Assembly: GCF_012910905.1 (NCBI RefSeq)
Contig: NZ_WTVN01000016.1
Span: 1-64,000, forward strand
Length of the DNA: 64,000 nt
Origin: Aromatoleum toluvorans
GTDB lineage: Bacteria > Pseudomonadota > Gammaproteobacteria > Burkholderiales > Rhodocyclaceae
Direction: 5' to 3'
In this document: piece by piece, positions 1 to 9,475 of the stretch
How positions within the stretch are numbered: position 1 is the stretch's first letter
Layout: each line of letters begins with the position of its first letter
Position numbers and translations under genes: made by a program
Notes under the pieces: model-generated
Told to the model about the DNA's origin: nothing
What the model saw: only the letters and a program-made list of their open reading frames with translations
The model's database searches: none

Positions 1-34
1 GTGGGAGGGGGAGGGCCTCCTGCGCACGGCCCCG

Positions 35-397
35 TCACGCGCCGCCTTTCAGCAGCGACTTGAGGTTGGCGAAGGGCTGATGGGTGGCAGGCGCGCCGGT
101 GTCGCCCCGTGTGTCCCGGCCGGCCGTGTCGAGCTGGCGCGAGTGTTCGGCATCGTGGCAATACACGCACAGCAGCTCCCAGTTGCTGCCGTCGGGCGGG
201 TTGTGGTCGTGGTTGTGGTCGCGGTGATGCACGGTGAGCTGATGCAGGTTCGCGCGCGTGAATTCGCGCCCGCAGCGGCCGCAGATCCACGGGTAGATCC
301 TGAGCGCCCGCTCGCGATAATCCCGCTCGCGCAGCTCCCGGGCGCGCCGCGCTTCGGCGACCACCCGGTCCAGCCTGTCGTGATCCGGTGTGTGCAT
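35..397 (-). CDS. yajD: YajD family HNH nuclease
   Basis: This 120-residue cytosolic protein has the HNH-type pattern C-G-R-C-G followed by HHRDHNHDHNPPDGSNWELLC and a second C-x2-C (CVYC), the zinc-organised beta-beta-alpha-metal fold of the YajD group. Length agrees with YajD proteins (about 115-120 aa). Substrate is unknown; nuclease activity is inferred from the family. It reads away from kup, whose stop lies just upstream at 429, and may share its transcript. The first 34 bases of the window, downstream of its stop, contain nothing I can identify. Confidence 0.85.
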   Translation of the reverse strand: MHTPDHDRLDRVVAEARRARELRERDYRERALRIYPWICGRCGREFTRANLHQLTVHHRDHNHDHNPPDGSNWELLCVYCHDAEHSRQLDTAGRDTRGDTGAPATHQPFANLKSLLKGGA

Positions 398-428
398 CTG
401 CCTTCACCCGCATCGTTGCGCCTGAACA

Positions 429-2291
429 TCAGATGATCAGCTGCGTGCCCAGTTCCACGACGCGGTTGTTCGGGATGCGGAAGAAGTCCGTCGCGCTGGT
501 GGCGTTCTTCGACATGATGGCGAACAGGCGGCCGCGCCAGGTTGCGATGCGCCGGCGGCTCAGGCGCGGGATCACCGTTTCGCGCGACAGGTAGAAGGTC
601 GTCTCCATCATGTCGAAGGATTCGCCGAAGCGGCTGCAGTGATCGAGCGCGCTCGGGATGTCGGGGTCTTCCATGAAGCCGTAGCGCAGGATCACGCGAA
701 TGAAGCCCTGCTTCAGGTGGTGCAGGTAGATGCGGTCGAGTTCGCTCACGTAGGGCGTATCGGTGGTCTGTACCGTCACCAGCACGACGCGTTCGTGCAG
801 CACCTGGTTGTGCTTGAGGTTGTGCAGCAGCGCTGCGGGCACGCCGTCCTTCGCGCTGGTCATGAAGATGGCGGTGCCGTGCACGCGATGCACGCCTTCG
901 ATCATGGCGGCGAAATCGTTCACGGAGACGCCCTGGCGGGCGATCTCTTCCTGCACGAGGCGGCGGCCGTGGCGCCAGGTCGTCAGCACCGTGAAGGACA
1001 CCAGCCCCATCGCGATCGGGAACCAGCCGCCCTGCGGGATCTTGATCGCGTTGGCGGCGAAGAAGGCGATGTCCACGGCCACCAGCGAGCCGGCGACGAG
1101 GGCGACGAGGAGCGCGTTCCAGCGCCACAGCAGCAGCATCACGAAGGCGATGAGGATCGTGTCGATCATCATCGTGCCGGTGACGGCGATGCCGTACGCG
1201 GCCGCCAGGTTGGACGAGCTGCGGAAGCCGAGGACCAGCGCGATCACGGCGAAGTAGAGCGTCCAGTTCGTGAACGGGACGTAGATCTGCCCCTTTTCCT
1301 GGCCGGAGGTGTGCACGATCAGCATGCGCGGCAGCAGGCCCATCTGCACGGCCTGGCGCGCCACCGAGAAGGCGCCCGAGATCACGGCCTGCGATGCGAT
1401 CACCGTGGCGAGTGTCGCGAGGATCAGCAGCGGGATCATTGCCCACGTCGGCCCGAGGTGGAAGAACGGGCTTTCGATGGCGACGGGGTCGTTCAGTAGC
1501 AGCGCGCCCTGGCCGAAGTAGTTCAGCACCAGGGCCGGCATCACGAAGCCGAACCATGCGAGGCGGATCGGGAAGGGGCCGAAGTGGCCCATGTCGGTGT
1601 AGAGCGCCTCGCCGCCGGTCACCGCGAGCACGACCGCGCCGAGCGCGAGGAAGGCGAGGGCGGTGTGGTGGGCGATGAATCCGGTCGCGTACATCGGATT
1701 GAGGGCCGCGAGGACTTCCGGGTGACGGATGATCTCCAGCAGGCCCAGCACGGCCAGCACGCCGAACCAGCCCGCCATGATCGGCCCGAAGAACAGGCCG
1801 ACGGCGCCGGTGCCGCGACGCTGGATCATGAACAGCGCCGTGAGGATCACGACAGTGAGCGGCACGACGAAGGATTGGAGCTCCGGCGCGATGATGCCCA
1901 GGCCCTCGACCGCCGACAGCACCGAGATGGCCGGCGTGATCATGCTGTCGCCGTAGAACAGCGCCGCCGCGAACACGCCCAGCATCGACACGACCCAGGT
2001 GAGCCGCCGGCTCTTCGCCTTGTCGACGATCAGCGCGAGCAGCGCAAGCGATCCGCCTTCACCGCGGTTGTCCGCCCGCATGATGATCAACACGTACTTC
2101 AGCGTCACCAGCACCATGATCGACCAGAACACCATCGACAGGATGCCGAGGATGTTTTCCGGGGTGACCGGGATGGGATGGTGCCCGTTGAAGATTTCCT
2201 TCAGGGCATACAGCGGGCTGGTGCCGATGTCGCCGAATACCACGCCGATTGCGCCGACCGTGAGGGCCGGCAATGCCTTGCGCGAATGCAT
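429..2291 (-). CDS. kup: Low-affinity potassium uptake transporter Kup
   Basis: Integral inner-membrane K+ importer of the KUP/HAK/KT family (K+/H+ symport). The N-terminus carries the family signature [17 protein letters not shown], followed by about twelve hydrophobic segments and a C-terminal soluble domain of about 170 residues; 620 aa matches the family. The open frame extends 34 codons further upstream (to 2393), but that extension is Arg/Pro/His-rich and unlike the family; the chosen ATG at 2291 has an AGGA about 10 bases upstream and starts just before the conserved core. It is followed 31 bp downstream by yajD on the same strand. Confidence 0.95.
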   Translation of the reverse strand: MHSRKALPALTVGAIGVVFGDIGTSPLYALKEIFNGHHPIPVTPENILGILSMVFWSIMVLVTLKYVLIIMRADNRGEGGSLALLALIVDKAKSRRLTWVVSMLGVFAAALFYGDSMITPAISVLSAVEGLGIIAPELQSFVVPLTVVILTALFMIQRRGTGAVGLFFGPIMAGWFGVLAVLGLLEIIRHPEVLAALNPMYATGFIAHHTALAFLALGAVVLAVTGGEALYTDMGHFGPFPIRLAWFGFVMPALVLNYFGQGALLLNDPVAIESPFFHLGPTWAMIPLLILATLATVIASQAVISGAFSVARQAVQMGLLPRMLIVHTSGQEKGQIYVPFTNWTLYFAVIALVLGFRSSSNLAAAYGIAVTGTMMIDTILIAFVMLLLWRWNALLVALVAGSLVAVDIAFFAANAIKIPQGGWFPIAMGLVSFTVLTTWRHGRRLVQEEIARQGVSVNDFAAMIEGVHRVHGTAIFMTSAKDGVPAALLHNLKHNQVLHERVVLVTVQTTDTPYVSELDRIYLHHLKQGFIRVILRYGFMEDPDIPSALDHCSRFGESFDMMETTFYLSRETVIPRLSRRRIATWRGRLFAIMSKNATSATDFFRIPNNRVVELGTQLII

Positions 2292-2405
2292 GCGCCACGT
2301 CCTGTGTTGTTGTTCTGGATGCTGCGCGCGCATTGTAAGGCGCAACCGGCAAGGCGACGCATGGGGCGGTGCAAGCGTGTGCCGACGCAACACCGGCGGG
2401 GGATT

Positions 2406-3014
2406 TCAGTCGGCTTTGCGCGCGGTGTGTTCCGTTTTCGGCGCTTCGTCCTGCTCGTACTGCCGCCTCAGGCGTTCGAGTCCGGCGCGGAAGGCCTCGC
2501 CGTCGCCGTAGTCGAAGAAATGCGGGTAGCGTCCGTGGGCCTGATGGATGCGGCGTGCGTGCTTGATCGGACACCAGTACTGCTCCGTGCGTGCGGCCAC
2601 CTCGCGCGTGTAGGCGGCCACGCCGTTGCCGTACGAGCAGTAGAGGCAGTTGAACTTCTCGATCAGGTTCAGGTAGGGCAGCTCGCTGCGGTCGAACACC
2701 ATGTAGTCCGAGCGCCGTACCTTGCGGATGCGATACACGGGGAAGCAGATTGCCTGATAGGTGGTGACGAACAGGTCCATCAGCACGAAGGGAATCCACC
2801 CGAGGTAGACCACCGGCGCAGTCAGCGCGACCAGCAGCCGCGTGCGCCGCAGGTAGCTGAACAGGCCGATCTTGTAGCGCCGCTGGTGGCGCAGAAAGTT
2901 GTCCGCAAGCTCCAGGCGCCTGCGTGCGAGATCCTCGCGGTGTTCGCGGTATAGGGTTTCCAGTTCCTCCTGCAGCGCCTGGATTCGCGTGAGCAGGTCG
3001 TCGAGTTGCTTCAT
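2406..3014 (-). CDS. Hypothetical membrane protein with coiled coil and conserved cysteines
   Basis: I do not recognise this 202-residue protein. It begins with a charged, coiled-coil-like stretch (residues 1-45, Leu/Glu/Arg rich), then a hydrophobic hairpin (about residues 58-92), then a soluble C-terminal half with FNCLYCSYGNGVAAY and YWCPIKHARRIH, i.e. CxxC plus a CPxxH-like element that could hold metal or a cofactor. The frame is open upstream to 3371 but the extension is low-complexity; ATG 3014 begins the structured part. It is divergent from the multicopper oxidase gene across the palindrome-rich region 3015-3532, so joint regulation with copper enzymes is possible but unproven. Confidence 0.7.
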   Translation of the reverse strand: MKQLDDLLTRIQALQEELETLYREHREDLARRRLELADNFLRHQRRYKIGLFSYLRRTRLLVALTAPVVYLGWIPFVLMDLFVTTYQAICFPVYRIRKVRRSDYMVFDRSELPYLNLIEKFNCLYCSYGNGVAAYTREVAARTEQYWCPIKHARRIHQAHGRYPHFFDYGDGEAFRAGLERLRRQYEQDEAPKTEHTARKAD

Positions 3015-3263
3015 CGTTCGACTCCGTCCTTGTCGACCTTGTCGTTCCGTCCGGAAAGAGGAGATGGCGTCCGGGCGGGGATTGCGCCCATCCATTTCCG
3101 AAGATCGGCGACAAGGGCGGCAAGTTCCGGTATCGCACCTGGCGTTGCCCCGCTTTGTCCCCGGTGAGTGGGGAATTTCCCCCTCTATCGGGGACGTTCC
3201 ATATGCGCGGAAGCGCTTTTTCTGCCGAGGGGCTGCCCAATTTGGGCGTTTTATCTCGGTATT

Positions 3264-3286
3264 CGTGACGAATGTCACGCTTTTTG
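3264..3286. promoter_or_regulatory. Palindromic operator candidate, copy 1 (CRP/FNR-superfamily-like)
   Basis: CGTGAC-GAAT-GTCACG at 3264-3279 followed by CTTTTTG. The core GTGA-N6-TCAC matches the CRP-type half-site spacing. A second copy starts exactly 42 bp downstream (four helical turns), placing both on one face of the DNA. The binding protein is inferred, not shown. Confidence 0.5.
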
Positions 3287-3305
3287 AAATTGGTGCTCGA
3301 ATTTC

Positions 3306-3328
3306 CGTGACAAAAGTCACGCTTTTTG
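3306..3328. promoter_or_regulatory. Palindromic operator candidate, copy 2 (CRP/FNR-superfamily-like)
   Basis: CGTGAC-AAAA-GTCACG at 3306-3321 followed by CTTTTTG; same arms and same 3' flank as the copy at 3264, differing only in the central four bases. Lies about 210 bp before the multicopper oxidase start. Confidence 0.5.
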
Positions 3329-3532
3329 CGGTTTGTGGCGGAATTTCGCGCCCTGGGAGGACGACTGGCATGCGCGATGCTGATCGCTGGGCACGCCCCC
3401 CAAAAATGTTGGGAAGAATGGAAGCATGGTTGGGTTGGCGGATCGCCGGATTTGCGGGCGCCGCGGAATCCTCTCTGCGGATGTCGGGACGTCAGCGGAA
3501 TTTGTCCTCATTGGACGCTTGGGAGACCGATC

Positions 3533-6085
3533 ATGTTCTTTCTTTCACGGAATGCTTCGAAACAGCGCCTGCTCGAGGCCGAGCGTGCGCGCAACAACCG
3601 CCTGGAGATCGTCGCCGCGCTTTCCCAGGGACAGATCACGCGGCGGGAACTCATCAAGGCCGGCATCTTCACCGCCGGCGGCTTGCTGGCGTGGAAACAC
3701 GGCCTCAACCCCTTCGTCAGCAGCGCCTTTGCCAGCAGCGGCAGCGTGCCCACCGGCACACCGCGCAGCCCCTATCCGTTCCCTGGTGACCAGCCATTCA
3801 TCCAGCCGCTGCTGCGCTGCCAGAACCTGACGTCGCACAAGCTCACCTCGACCGGCGGGAGCGACGCCTGGCTGCTGTGGCCGAAGGAGACCGGCGAGAT
3901 CCCCGCGATGCGCCGCGCCAATACCGAGATCATTCGCCACACGGTCAATCTCGCCAACGCGACCAACACCGGCAACGTCACCGTGGCCGGCACGACCGGA
4001 CCGCGCGAAGGGCGCGCACCGGGTGAAGCCTTTGCGCACCAGCGCTGGAACGAGCTGGTGAACAAGGCCGCGGGCGCCGACGGCCAGGTGTCGCACCCGC
4101 TCGATCCGGTCGGCTTCGTGATGTCGCTGGGGCAGGTCGTCCCCAACACGAGCTTCAACTTCGCCAACAACTGGCACGGGCAGGAGCCGAGCCGGATCTG
4201 GACCTTCTGCGAGGGCCGGTTCGACCGCGGACACCTGCCGCCCTGTCTCATGCAGGCTCGTTATGGTGAATCGGTGATCAACCGCATCTACAACAACATG
4301 CCGTTCTTCGACCCGCAATTCGGCTCGGCGAACTTCCCCAATGTCGCCAACACCACGAACGGCGGTTTCGGGCGCCAGGAGGCGGCGATCCACAACCACA
4401 ACGGCCACAACGGGGCGGAAAGCGACGGTGCCACCAACACCCACTTCTTCCCGGGCCAGTATTACGACTACAACTACAGCCTGATGATGGCCCGGCGCGA
4501 TGGCGGGCTGCGGGACTCGCGCGGGCGCGACCTCGACAAGCTGCTCAAGGTGAGGCGGGGCGATCCGCGCTGTTCGACCCCCACCAACGACGGCGGCATC
4601 ATCCCGATCCCCGGCGACTTCCGCGAGATCCAGGGCAGCCTGTGGTTCCATGACCACCGCATCTCGTTCACGTCGGAAAACGTGTACAAGGGGTATGCCG
4701 CGCTGCTCGAGTACTTCAGCGGCACCGACCGCGGCTACGAGCGGCCCCTCGACAACCCGGCCGCGAACAAGGTGAACCTGCGCCTGCCGAGCGGCTGGCG
4801 CAACGCCAAGACCTGGGGCAACCGCGACTTCGACGTCTACCTGCTGATCCAGGACGTCGCGATGAACCCCGACGCGCAGCTCTTCTTCGACATCTTCGAT
4901 ACCGACGGCTTCCTCGGCGACGTGATGCACGTGAACTACCAGTGGAAGCCGACCATGGCCGTGCTGCCGCGCAAGTACCGCTTCCGCACGCTGTCCGCCG
5001 GCATGTCGCGCTGGGTCAAGCTCGCCGTGTCCGACAGTCTCGATCCGGGCAAGGCGAATCCGGTGCCGCTGACGATCATCGCCAATGACGGCAACATTTT
5101 CCCGCAGTTCGTGCGGGGCGCCAGGGAACTGGACATGCAGGGGACGGCCGAGCGCTATGACTTCGTCCTGGATTTCTCGAAGTTCAAGGTCGGCCAGAAG
5201 CTCTACCTGGTGAATATGCTGAAGTTCTCCAGCGGCAAGGGGCCGGACACGGCACTGACGCTGCGCGACGCGCTGACCTCCAAGGCACAGAGCGACGACC
5301 CCTGCCTCGGCGCGATCATGGAGTTCCGGATCGCCAGCGAGGTGCCGAGCATCGACGAGCCGGGCGCGATGAACACCATCGCGAACTCCTGTGGCGCCAA
5401 CGACATGAGCCTGATCAACGATCCGGGTGCGGACTGGGAGATCCCGACCGTCGAGCCGGTCCGGACCCGGGTGATCGAACTGGTGCGCGGCGCCGACGGC
5501 GGCGGCCTGCCGTTCGACCACCCGGAGGGGTCGGAGCCGTGGGGCATCAAGGTCAATGGCGGCGCCGCCTACAACGCCGACATGCGACGGGTGTCGAACC
5601 TGCCGCGGCCGGGCGACGTCGAGCACTGGACCGTCTCGACCGGCAACGGCTGGGGCCACCCGCTCCACCTCCACTTCGAGGAAGGCAAGACCATCGGTCG
5701 CACCCGGGGCTTGTCCGCCATGGAGCGCAACAAGCGCAAGGACGTGTGGCACGTCGGCAGCATGGTCGGGAACGTCACCTTCCAGGTGGCCTTCGGCGAG
5801 TTCGGCGGGGCCTACGTGAATCACTGCCACAACACCGTGCATGAGGACAACGCGATGCTGATGCGCTACGACATCATCCGCGGCAACAGCAATGCGAACG
5901 GGATCGATGCGGTTCACATCACGGTGCTGCCGACCCCGGACCCGCGGCCCGAGGGGGTGAGCTACGTGGATTCCTGTTACCTGAAGGAAGGCAACCCGCA
6001 GGGCTTCGACACCGGCGTCGATGTGTGCGGGGACAAGCCGGAGATCGGGCCGGTGGTGCCGTCCCACGATCCGCGCACGCTCTGA
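3533..6085 (+). CDS. Large Tat-exported multicopper oxidase
   Basis: An 850-residue copper oxidase expected to act outside the cytoplasm. A twin-arginine signal (ITRRELIKAG, RR at 37-38, then a hydrophobic stretch) lies unusually far in, after a charged leader. Copper motifs are visible in order: NNWHG (about 212), WFHDHR (about 373), HPLHLHF (about 710) and NHCHNTVHEDNAM (about 763), the last giving the HCH and His/Met ligands of the type-1/type-3 sites. Start ATG 3533 follows GGGAGA; the open frame upstream to 3326 is untypical. It is followed 77 bp later by an SCO/cytochrome fusion, which suggests copper delivery and an electron partner. The substrate (metal ion or organic) cannot be read from sequence. 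It is longer than laccases such as CueO (about 500 aa). Confidence 0.9.
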   Translation: MFFLSRNASKQRLLEAERARNNRLEIVAALSQGQITRRELIKAGIFTAGGLLAWKHGLNPFVSSAFASSGSVPTGTPRSPYPFPGDQPFIQPLLRCQNLTSHKLTSTGGSDAWLLWPKETGEIPAMRRANTEIIRHTVNLANATNTGNVTVAGTTGPREGRAPGEAFAHQRWNELVNKAAGADGQVSHPLDPVGFVMSLGQVVPNTSFNFANNWHGQEPSRIWTFCEGRFDRGHLPPCLMQARYGESVINRIYNNMPFFDPQFGSANFPNVANTTNGGFGRQEAAIHNHNGHNGAESDGATNTHFFPGQYYDYNYSLMMARRDGGLRDSRGRDLDKLLKVRRGDPRCSTPTNDGGIIPIPGDFREIQGSLWFHDHRISFTSENVYKGYAALLEYFSGTDRGYERPLDNPAANKVNLRLPSGWRNAKTWGNRDFDVYLLIQDVAMNPDAQLFFDIFDTDGFLGDVMHVNYQWKPTMAVLPRKYRFRTLSAGMSRWVKLAVSDSLDPGKANPVPLTIIANDGNIFPQFVRGARELDMQGTAERYDFVLDFSKFKVGQKLYLVNMLKFSSGKGPDTALTLRDALTSKAQSDDPCLGAIMEFRIASEVPSIDEPGAMNTIANSCGANDMSLINDPGADWEIPTVEPVRTRVIELVRGADGGGLPFDHPEGSEPWGIKVNGGAAYNADMRRVSNLPRPGDVEHWTVSTGNGWGHPLHLHFEEGKTIGRTRGLSAMERNKRKDVWHVGSMVGNVTFQVAFGEFGGAYVNHCHNTVHEDNAMLMRYDIIRGNSNANGIDAVHITVLPTPDPRPEGVSYVDSCYLKEGNPQGFDTGVDVCGDKPEIGPVVPSHDPRTL

Positions 6086-6162
6086 ACGGGAGGGCCGGCG
6101 GGTGCCGCCCTGCAGGTGTCGCCCGCCGGGCCCGAAACAACGAAGGAAGGAGGGAAACAAGC

Positions 6163-7164
6163 ATGATCAAGCGCCTCATCACCGCTGCCGCGATGTGCGT
6201 GGCCTTTTCGCTGTCGGGAGCGCCGGGCGTTGCACACTCGGCACAGGACGATGCCTGGGGGGCGGACTACTTCCCCAACGTGCCCCTCGTGACGCAGGAC
6301 GGCAAGACGGTGCGTTTCTACGACGACCTGCTCAAGGGCAAGAAGGTGCTGGTCAACTTCGTGTTCAGCAGCTGCGACCAGGCCTGCCCGCTCGACACCG
6401 CGAACATGGCGCGCGTGCAGAAGCTGCTCGGCGATCAGGTCGGGCGCGACGTCTTCATGTATTCGATCAGTCTCGACCCCGAGCACGATACGCCCGCGGT
6501 GCTCAAGGCCTATGCGGAACAGTTCGGCGCGGGGCCGGGCTGGCTGTTCCTCACCGGCAAGCGCGAGGACGTCGATGCCGTCCGCGCCAAGCTCGGCGAC
6601 CGGGGGGCGAAGGAAGAGCATGCGAACACCGTGCGCATCGGCGACGTGGCGCAGGGCCGCTGGATCCGGGTGCCGCTGACGGCCGATCCGCACTACATCA
6701 TGGTCGAGGCGAACAGCACGCTGAATCCCGGCTGGTCGACCGGCAAGACGCTGAAAAGCATCGCAGAGGCCCCGCGGCCCGAGGTCTTCGGCCCGGGGCA
6801 ACTGCTGTTCCACAACCGCTGCGCCGCCTGTCATGCGTTCGGCAAGGGCGACCAGATCGGGCCGGACCTGCAGGGCGTGACCACCCGCCGGGCGCGCGAC
6901 TGGCTCGTGCGCTATCTAGCGGCCCCCGAGCGGATGCGCGCCGACAAGGACCCCATCGCGATGGAACTTGCGAGCCGCTACAAGGTGCTGATGCCGAACC
7001 TGTCCCTGACGCACAAGGAACTCGGCGAGCTCATCGAGTACCTGGAGGCCAAGAGCGTTCCGGCCGCTGCGACGTCGATGGCGGCAGCGCCGCAAGCCGC
7101 GGGTGAGGCAGCAGCAGCGACCCACTCCCATGATGGCCACCACCACGATCACGCCGCCAAATAG
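6163..7164 (+). CDS. SCO/SenC-type thioredoxin-fold protein fused to cytochrome c
   Basis: 333 residues with a cleavable signal peptide (first about 26 aa). The N-terminal half is an SCO1/SenC domain with FSSCDQACP (CxxxC copper/redox site near residue 70) and a downstream EEHANTVRIGD that supplies the expected conserved histidine. The C-terminal half contains CAACH (about residue 220) with the methionine-bearing segment VLMPNLSL, i.e. a class I monoheme cytochrome c. The protein ends in a His-rich tail (HSHDGHHHDH). Likely role: copper insertion into, and possibly electron transfer with, the upstream multicopper oxidase. Start ATG 6163 has AAGGAAGGAGG just upstream. The SCO-cytochrome fusion is the notable feature. 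Confidence 0.9.
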   Translation: MIKRLITAAAMCVAFSLSGAPGVAHSAQDDAWGADYFPNVPLVTQDGKTVRFYDDLLKGKKVLVNFVFSSCDQACPLDTANMARVQKLLGDQVGRDVFMYSISLDPEHDTPAVLKAYAEQFGAGPGWLFLTGKREDVDAVRAKLGDRGAKEEHANTVRIGDVAQGRWIRVPLTADPHYIMVEANSTLNPGWSTGKTLKSIAEAPRPEVFGPGQLLFHNRCAACHAFGKGDQIGPDLQGVTTRRARDWLVRYLAAPERMRADKDPIAMELASRYKVLMPNLSLTHKELGELIEYLEAKSVPAAATSMAAAPQAAGEAAAATHSHDGHHHDHAAK

Positions 7165-7236
7165 CGCGGGCGGCTCGTCGGGGGCTGCCGGTCCGCGCAT
7201 TCATGCCGGACGGCGGCCCGGCCGGGTGCGATCGGT

Positions 7237-8178
7237 TCAGCGTTGGCGGCGCGTCTGCCGGTACATGCGCATCAGTGTGCTCTTGCCGAACAGGCTTTCG
7301 ACGAGGTCGACGGCCAGTTCGGCCGTCATGTTGCGGTTGTCCAGCGCAGGGTTGAGTTCGACGATGTCGAGCGAGGCGAACTGCTCGGTATCCGCGATCA
7401 TTTCCATGCACAGCTCGGCTTCGCGATAGGTCGGACCGCCGCGCACGGTGGTGCCGACGCCCGGCGCGATGGTCGGGTCGAGGAAGTCGACATCCAGGCT
7501 GACGTGCAGGTGCGTGTGCTCATCGACGCCGACGAGCGCCTCTTCCATGACTGCGCGCATGCCGACCTCGTCGATGTAGCGCATGTCGAAGACCTCGACG
7601 CCGAGCTCGCACAGGAAGCGTTTTTCGCCTTCGTCCACGCTGCGGATGCCGATCTGGCGGATCTCGGACGGGAGCATCGCCGGGATGTGGCCGCCGATGT
7701 GCGTCAGCACTTCCGGCCCGTGGCCGCACAGGCAGGCGACCGGCATGCCGTGGATGTTGCCCGAGGGCGTCAGCGTCGCGGTGTTGAGGTCGGCGTGGGC
7801 GTCGAACCACAACACGCGCAGCTTCTTGCCGACGCTGCGGCAGTGGCGCGCGACCGCGCTGATCGAGCCGATCGCGAGGCAGTGGTCGCCACCCAGCATG
7901 ACCGGCAGGCGGCCGGCGCTGAGCTCGGCGTATACCGCGTTGTGCAGCGTCGTGTTCCACGCCGCGACTTCGTGCAGGTGACGGAAGCCGTTGACCGCCG
8001 GCAGGTCGGGGTTGGCCGGGCCGGCGAGGTTGCCGCAGTCGCGCACATCGGCGCCGAAGGCCGCGATGGCGGTCTCGATGCCGGCCACGCGCAGGGCCTC
8101 CGGGCCCATGCTGGCACCGCGCGTGCCGGCGCCGACATCGGTGGGTACGCCGATCAGGCTGACGTTCAGGTTCATCAT
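7237..8178 (-). CDS. rocF: Arginase
   Basis: Mn-dependent hydrolase that splits arginine into ornithine and urea; cytosolic. Ureohydrolase metal motifs are all present: GGDHCLAIG (about 97-105), WFDAHADLNT (about 124-133) and SLDVDFLDP (about 228-236), with Gly/Thr-rich GAGTRGASMGP at the N-terminus typical of arginases rather than agmatinases. 313 aa is near the usual 300. Start could be either of two adjacent Met codons. It stands alone, convergent with the SCO fusion gene; no urease or ornithine genes are nearby. Confidence 0.92.
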   Translation of the reverse strand: MMNLNVSLIGVPTDVGAGTRGASMGPEALRVAGIETAIAAFGADVRDCGNLAGPANPDLPAVNGFRHLHEVAAWNTTLHNAVYAELSAGRLPVMLGGDHCLAIGSISAVARHCRSVGKKLRVLWFDAHADLNTATLTPSGNIHGMPVACLCGHGPEVLTHIGGHIPAMLPSEIRQIGIRSVDEGEKRFLCELGVEVFDMRYIDEVGMRAVMEEALVGVDEHTHLHVSLDVDFLDPTIAPGVGTTVRGGPTYREAELCMEMIADTEQFASLDIVELNPALDNRNMTAELAVDLVESLFGKSTLMRMYRQTRRQR

Positions 8179-8557
8179 GTCTTGGTTTGCCCCATGTCAG
8201 GCGTCATACGCCACGGTTCGATGATTCACTTCGACCGGGCCCGGCGGGGAGTGGTTCGCCATGCCCGATCGCCGGCCCGGTTGGGGCCGATTCACAGGGC
8301 CGAACTTTGCAGGATGCGGCCGTCAGACAGAATCGATAATTTTGTAGCGAAATGCCATTGATCTGACTAAACGACAGGGTGCGTTGTCGATCTGCGCAAA
8401 TCTGCCCTCCCTGCACCGCCAGAGCTTGCCACAGCTGAGGTATAAAGGCGCCTCGGTCGGCCCCACAGGCTAGCCGCTGAATGGGCATGTTTCGACGAGC
8501 CGGACCGCGCCGTCGAAGGGGCCTGCAAGCATGGATTCCGATGAGGAGAGGAAGAAC
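8179..8557. other. Intergenic region between arginase and DMT transporter
   Basis: About 380 bp separating divergent genes. A moderately AT-richer stretch at 8325-8380 may hold promoters, but I see no clear -35/-10 pair, palindrome or small gene. Confidence 0.4.
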
Positions 8558-9463
8558 GTGAAGCGTGCGCAGGCCAACGGCCTCCTGCTGGTGGCGGCAC
8601 TGATCTGGGGGACGGCCTTCGTCGCCCAGCAGACGGGCATGCGCGACGTCGGCCCCTTCACCTTCACCGGCGTGCGCTTCCTGTTCGGCGCGGTGGTGAT
8701 CCTGCCGCTGGTTGCGCGCGAGCTGCGCCGGCTCGGGCGGCGGGGCGTGTGGCTCGACCGCAGGGACCTTGCGGGCGGGCTGCTGCTCGGCGTGGTGCTG
8801 TTTCTCGGCGCCGCCTTCCAGCAGATCGGTATCGCCGGCACCACGGTGAGCAACGCCGGCTTCCTCACGGCCCTGTACGTGCCGCTGGTGCCGGTCGCGA
8901 GTGCGCTGCTGCTGCGCGAGCGCCTGCACTGGTCGGCGTGGCCGGCGAGCGCAGGCTGCCTGGGCGGCACCTATCTGCTCGGCGGCGGCAGCCTGTCGGC
9001 GCTGTCGACGGGCGACCTGTGGGTGATCGCGAGCGCGCTGTTCTGGGCCGCGCACGTGATGATGGTCGGGCGGGTCGCGGCCAGGCACGGCGCGCCGATC
9101 ACGATCGCCTGCCTGCAGTTCGTGATGTGCGGCCTGCTGGGCATGGCCAGCGGGTTTTCGCTCGAGGTCGTGAGCGTCGATGCGTTGGAGCGCGCGCTGC
9201 CGTCGCTCGCCTATGCGGGCATCCTGTCGGTGGGGCTCGGCTTCACGCTGCAGGTGGTCGCGCAGCGCCACACGCTGGCGGCGGATGCGGCGATCCTGCT
9301 GAGCTGCGAGACGCTGTTCGCGGCGATCGCGGCACGGATCTTCGTCGGCGAGGTGCTCACGCCGATGCAGCTCGTGGGCGGTGCGCTGATCTTCGCGTGC
9401 GTGATGGCGATCCAGCTGCTGCCGCTGATGGGCTCGCGCGCGGAAGCGGCGCAGCCGGCGTGA
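8558..9463 (+). CDS. DMT-superfamily (EamA) transporter
   Basis: 301-residue inner-membrane protein with ten hydrophobic segments arranged as two EamA repeats (LLLVAALIWGTAFVAQQTGM at the start; second repeat begins near LSTGDLWVIASALFWAAHVMM). Metabolite or drug export is typical of the family; the substrate is unknown. I place the start at GTG 8558 because AGGAG at 8544-8548 is ideally spaced for it; the ATG at 8531 would add nine charged residues without a ribosome site. It converges on the degenerate regulator gene that ends at 9476. Confidence 0.85.
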   Translation: MKRAQANGLLLVAALIWGTAFVAQQTGMRDVGPFTFTGVRFLFGAVVILPLVARELRRLGRRGVWLDRRDLAGGLLLGVVLFLGAAFQQIGIAGTTVSNAGFLTALYVPLVPVASALLLRERLHWSAWPASAGCLGGTYLLGGGSLSALSTGDLWVIASALFWAAHVMMVGRVAARHGAPITIACLQFVMCGLLGMASGFSLEVVSVDALERALPSLAYAGILSVGLGFTLQVVAQRHTLAADAAILLSCETLFAAIAARIFVGEVLTPMQLVGGALIFACVMAIQLLPLMGSRAEAAQPA

Positions 9464-9475
9464 CCCGGCGCGCCG

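Larger units (their letters stand above)
3015..3532. promoter_or_regulatory. Palindrome-rich divergent intergenic region
   Basis: About 518 bp with no convincing gene, between the divergent unknown membrane protein and the multicopper oxidase. It holds four inverted repeats: GGGGAATTTCCCC (3170-3182), GCCCAATTTGGGC (3235-3247), and two near-identical copies of CGTGAC-N4-GTCACG followed by CTTTTTG. Presumably it contains promoters for both genes. Confidence 0.6.

Noticed and set aside
2291..2393. N-terminal extension of Kup
   Set aside because: Open frame but unlike the family; ATG 2291 has a better ribosome site and starts at the conserved region.
3264..3328. Repeat pair as a CRISPR fragment
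   Set aside because: Only two copies, palindromic core and promoter position; no array and no cas genes.
3545..6160. Long minus-strand frame (871 codons) over the multicopper oxidase
   Set aside because: Antisense shadow; all copper-site motifs are in the plus-strand frame.
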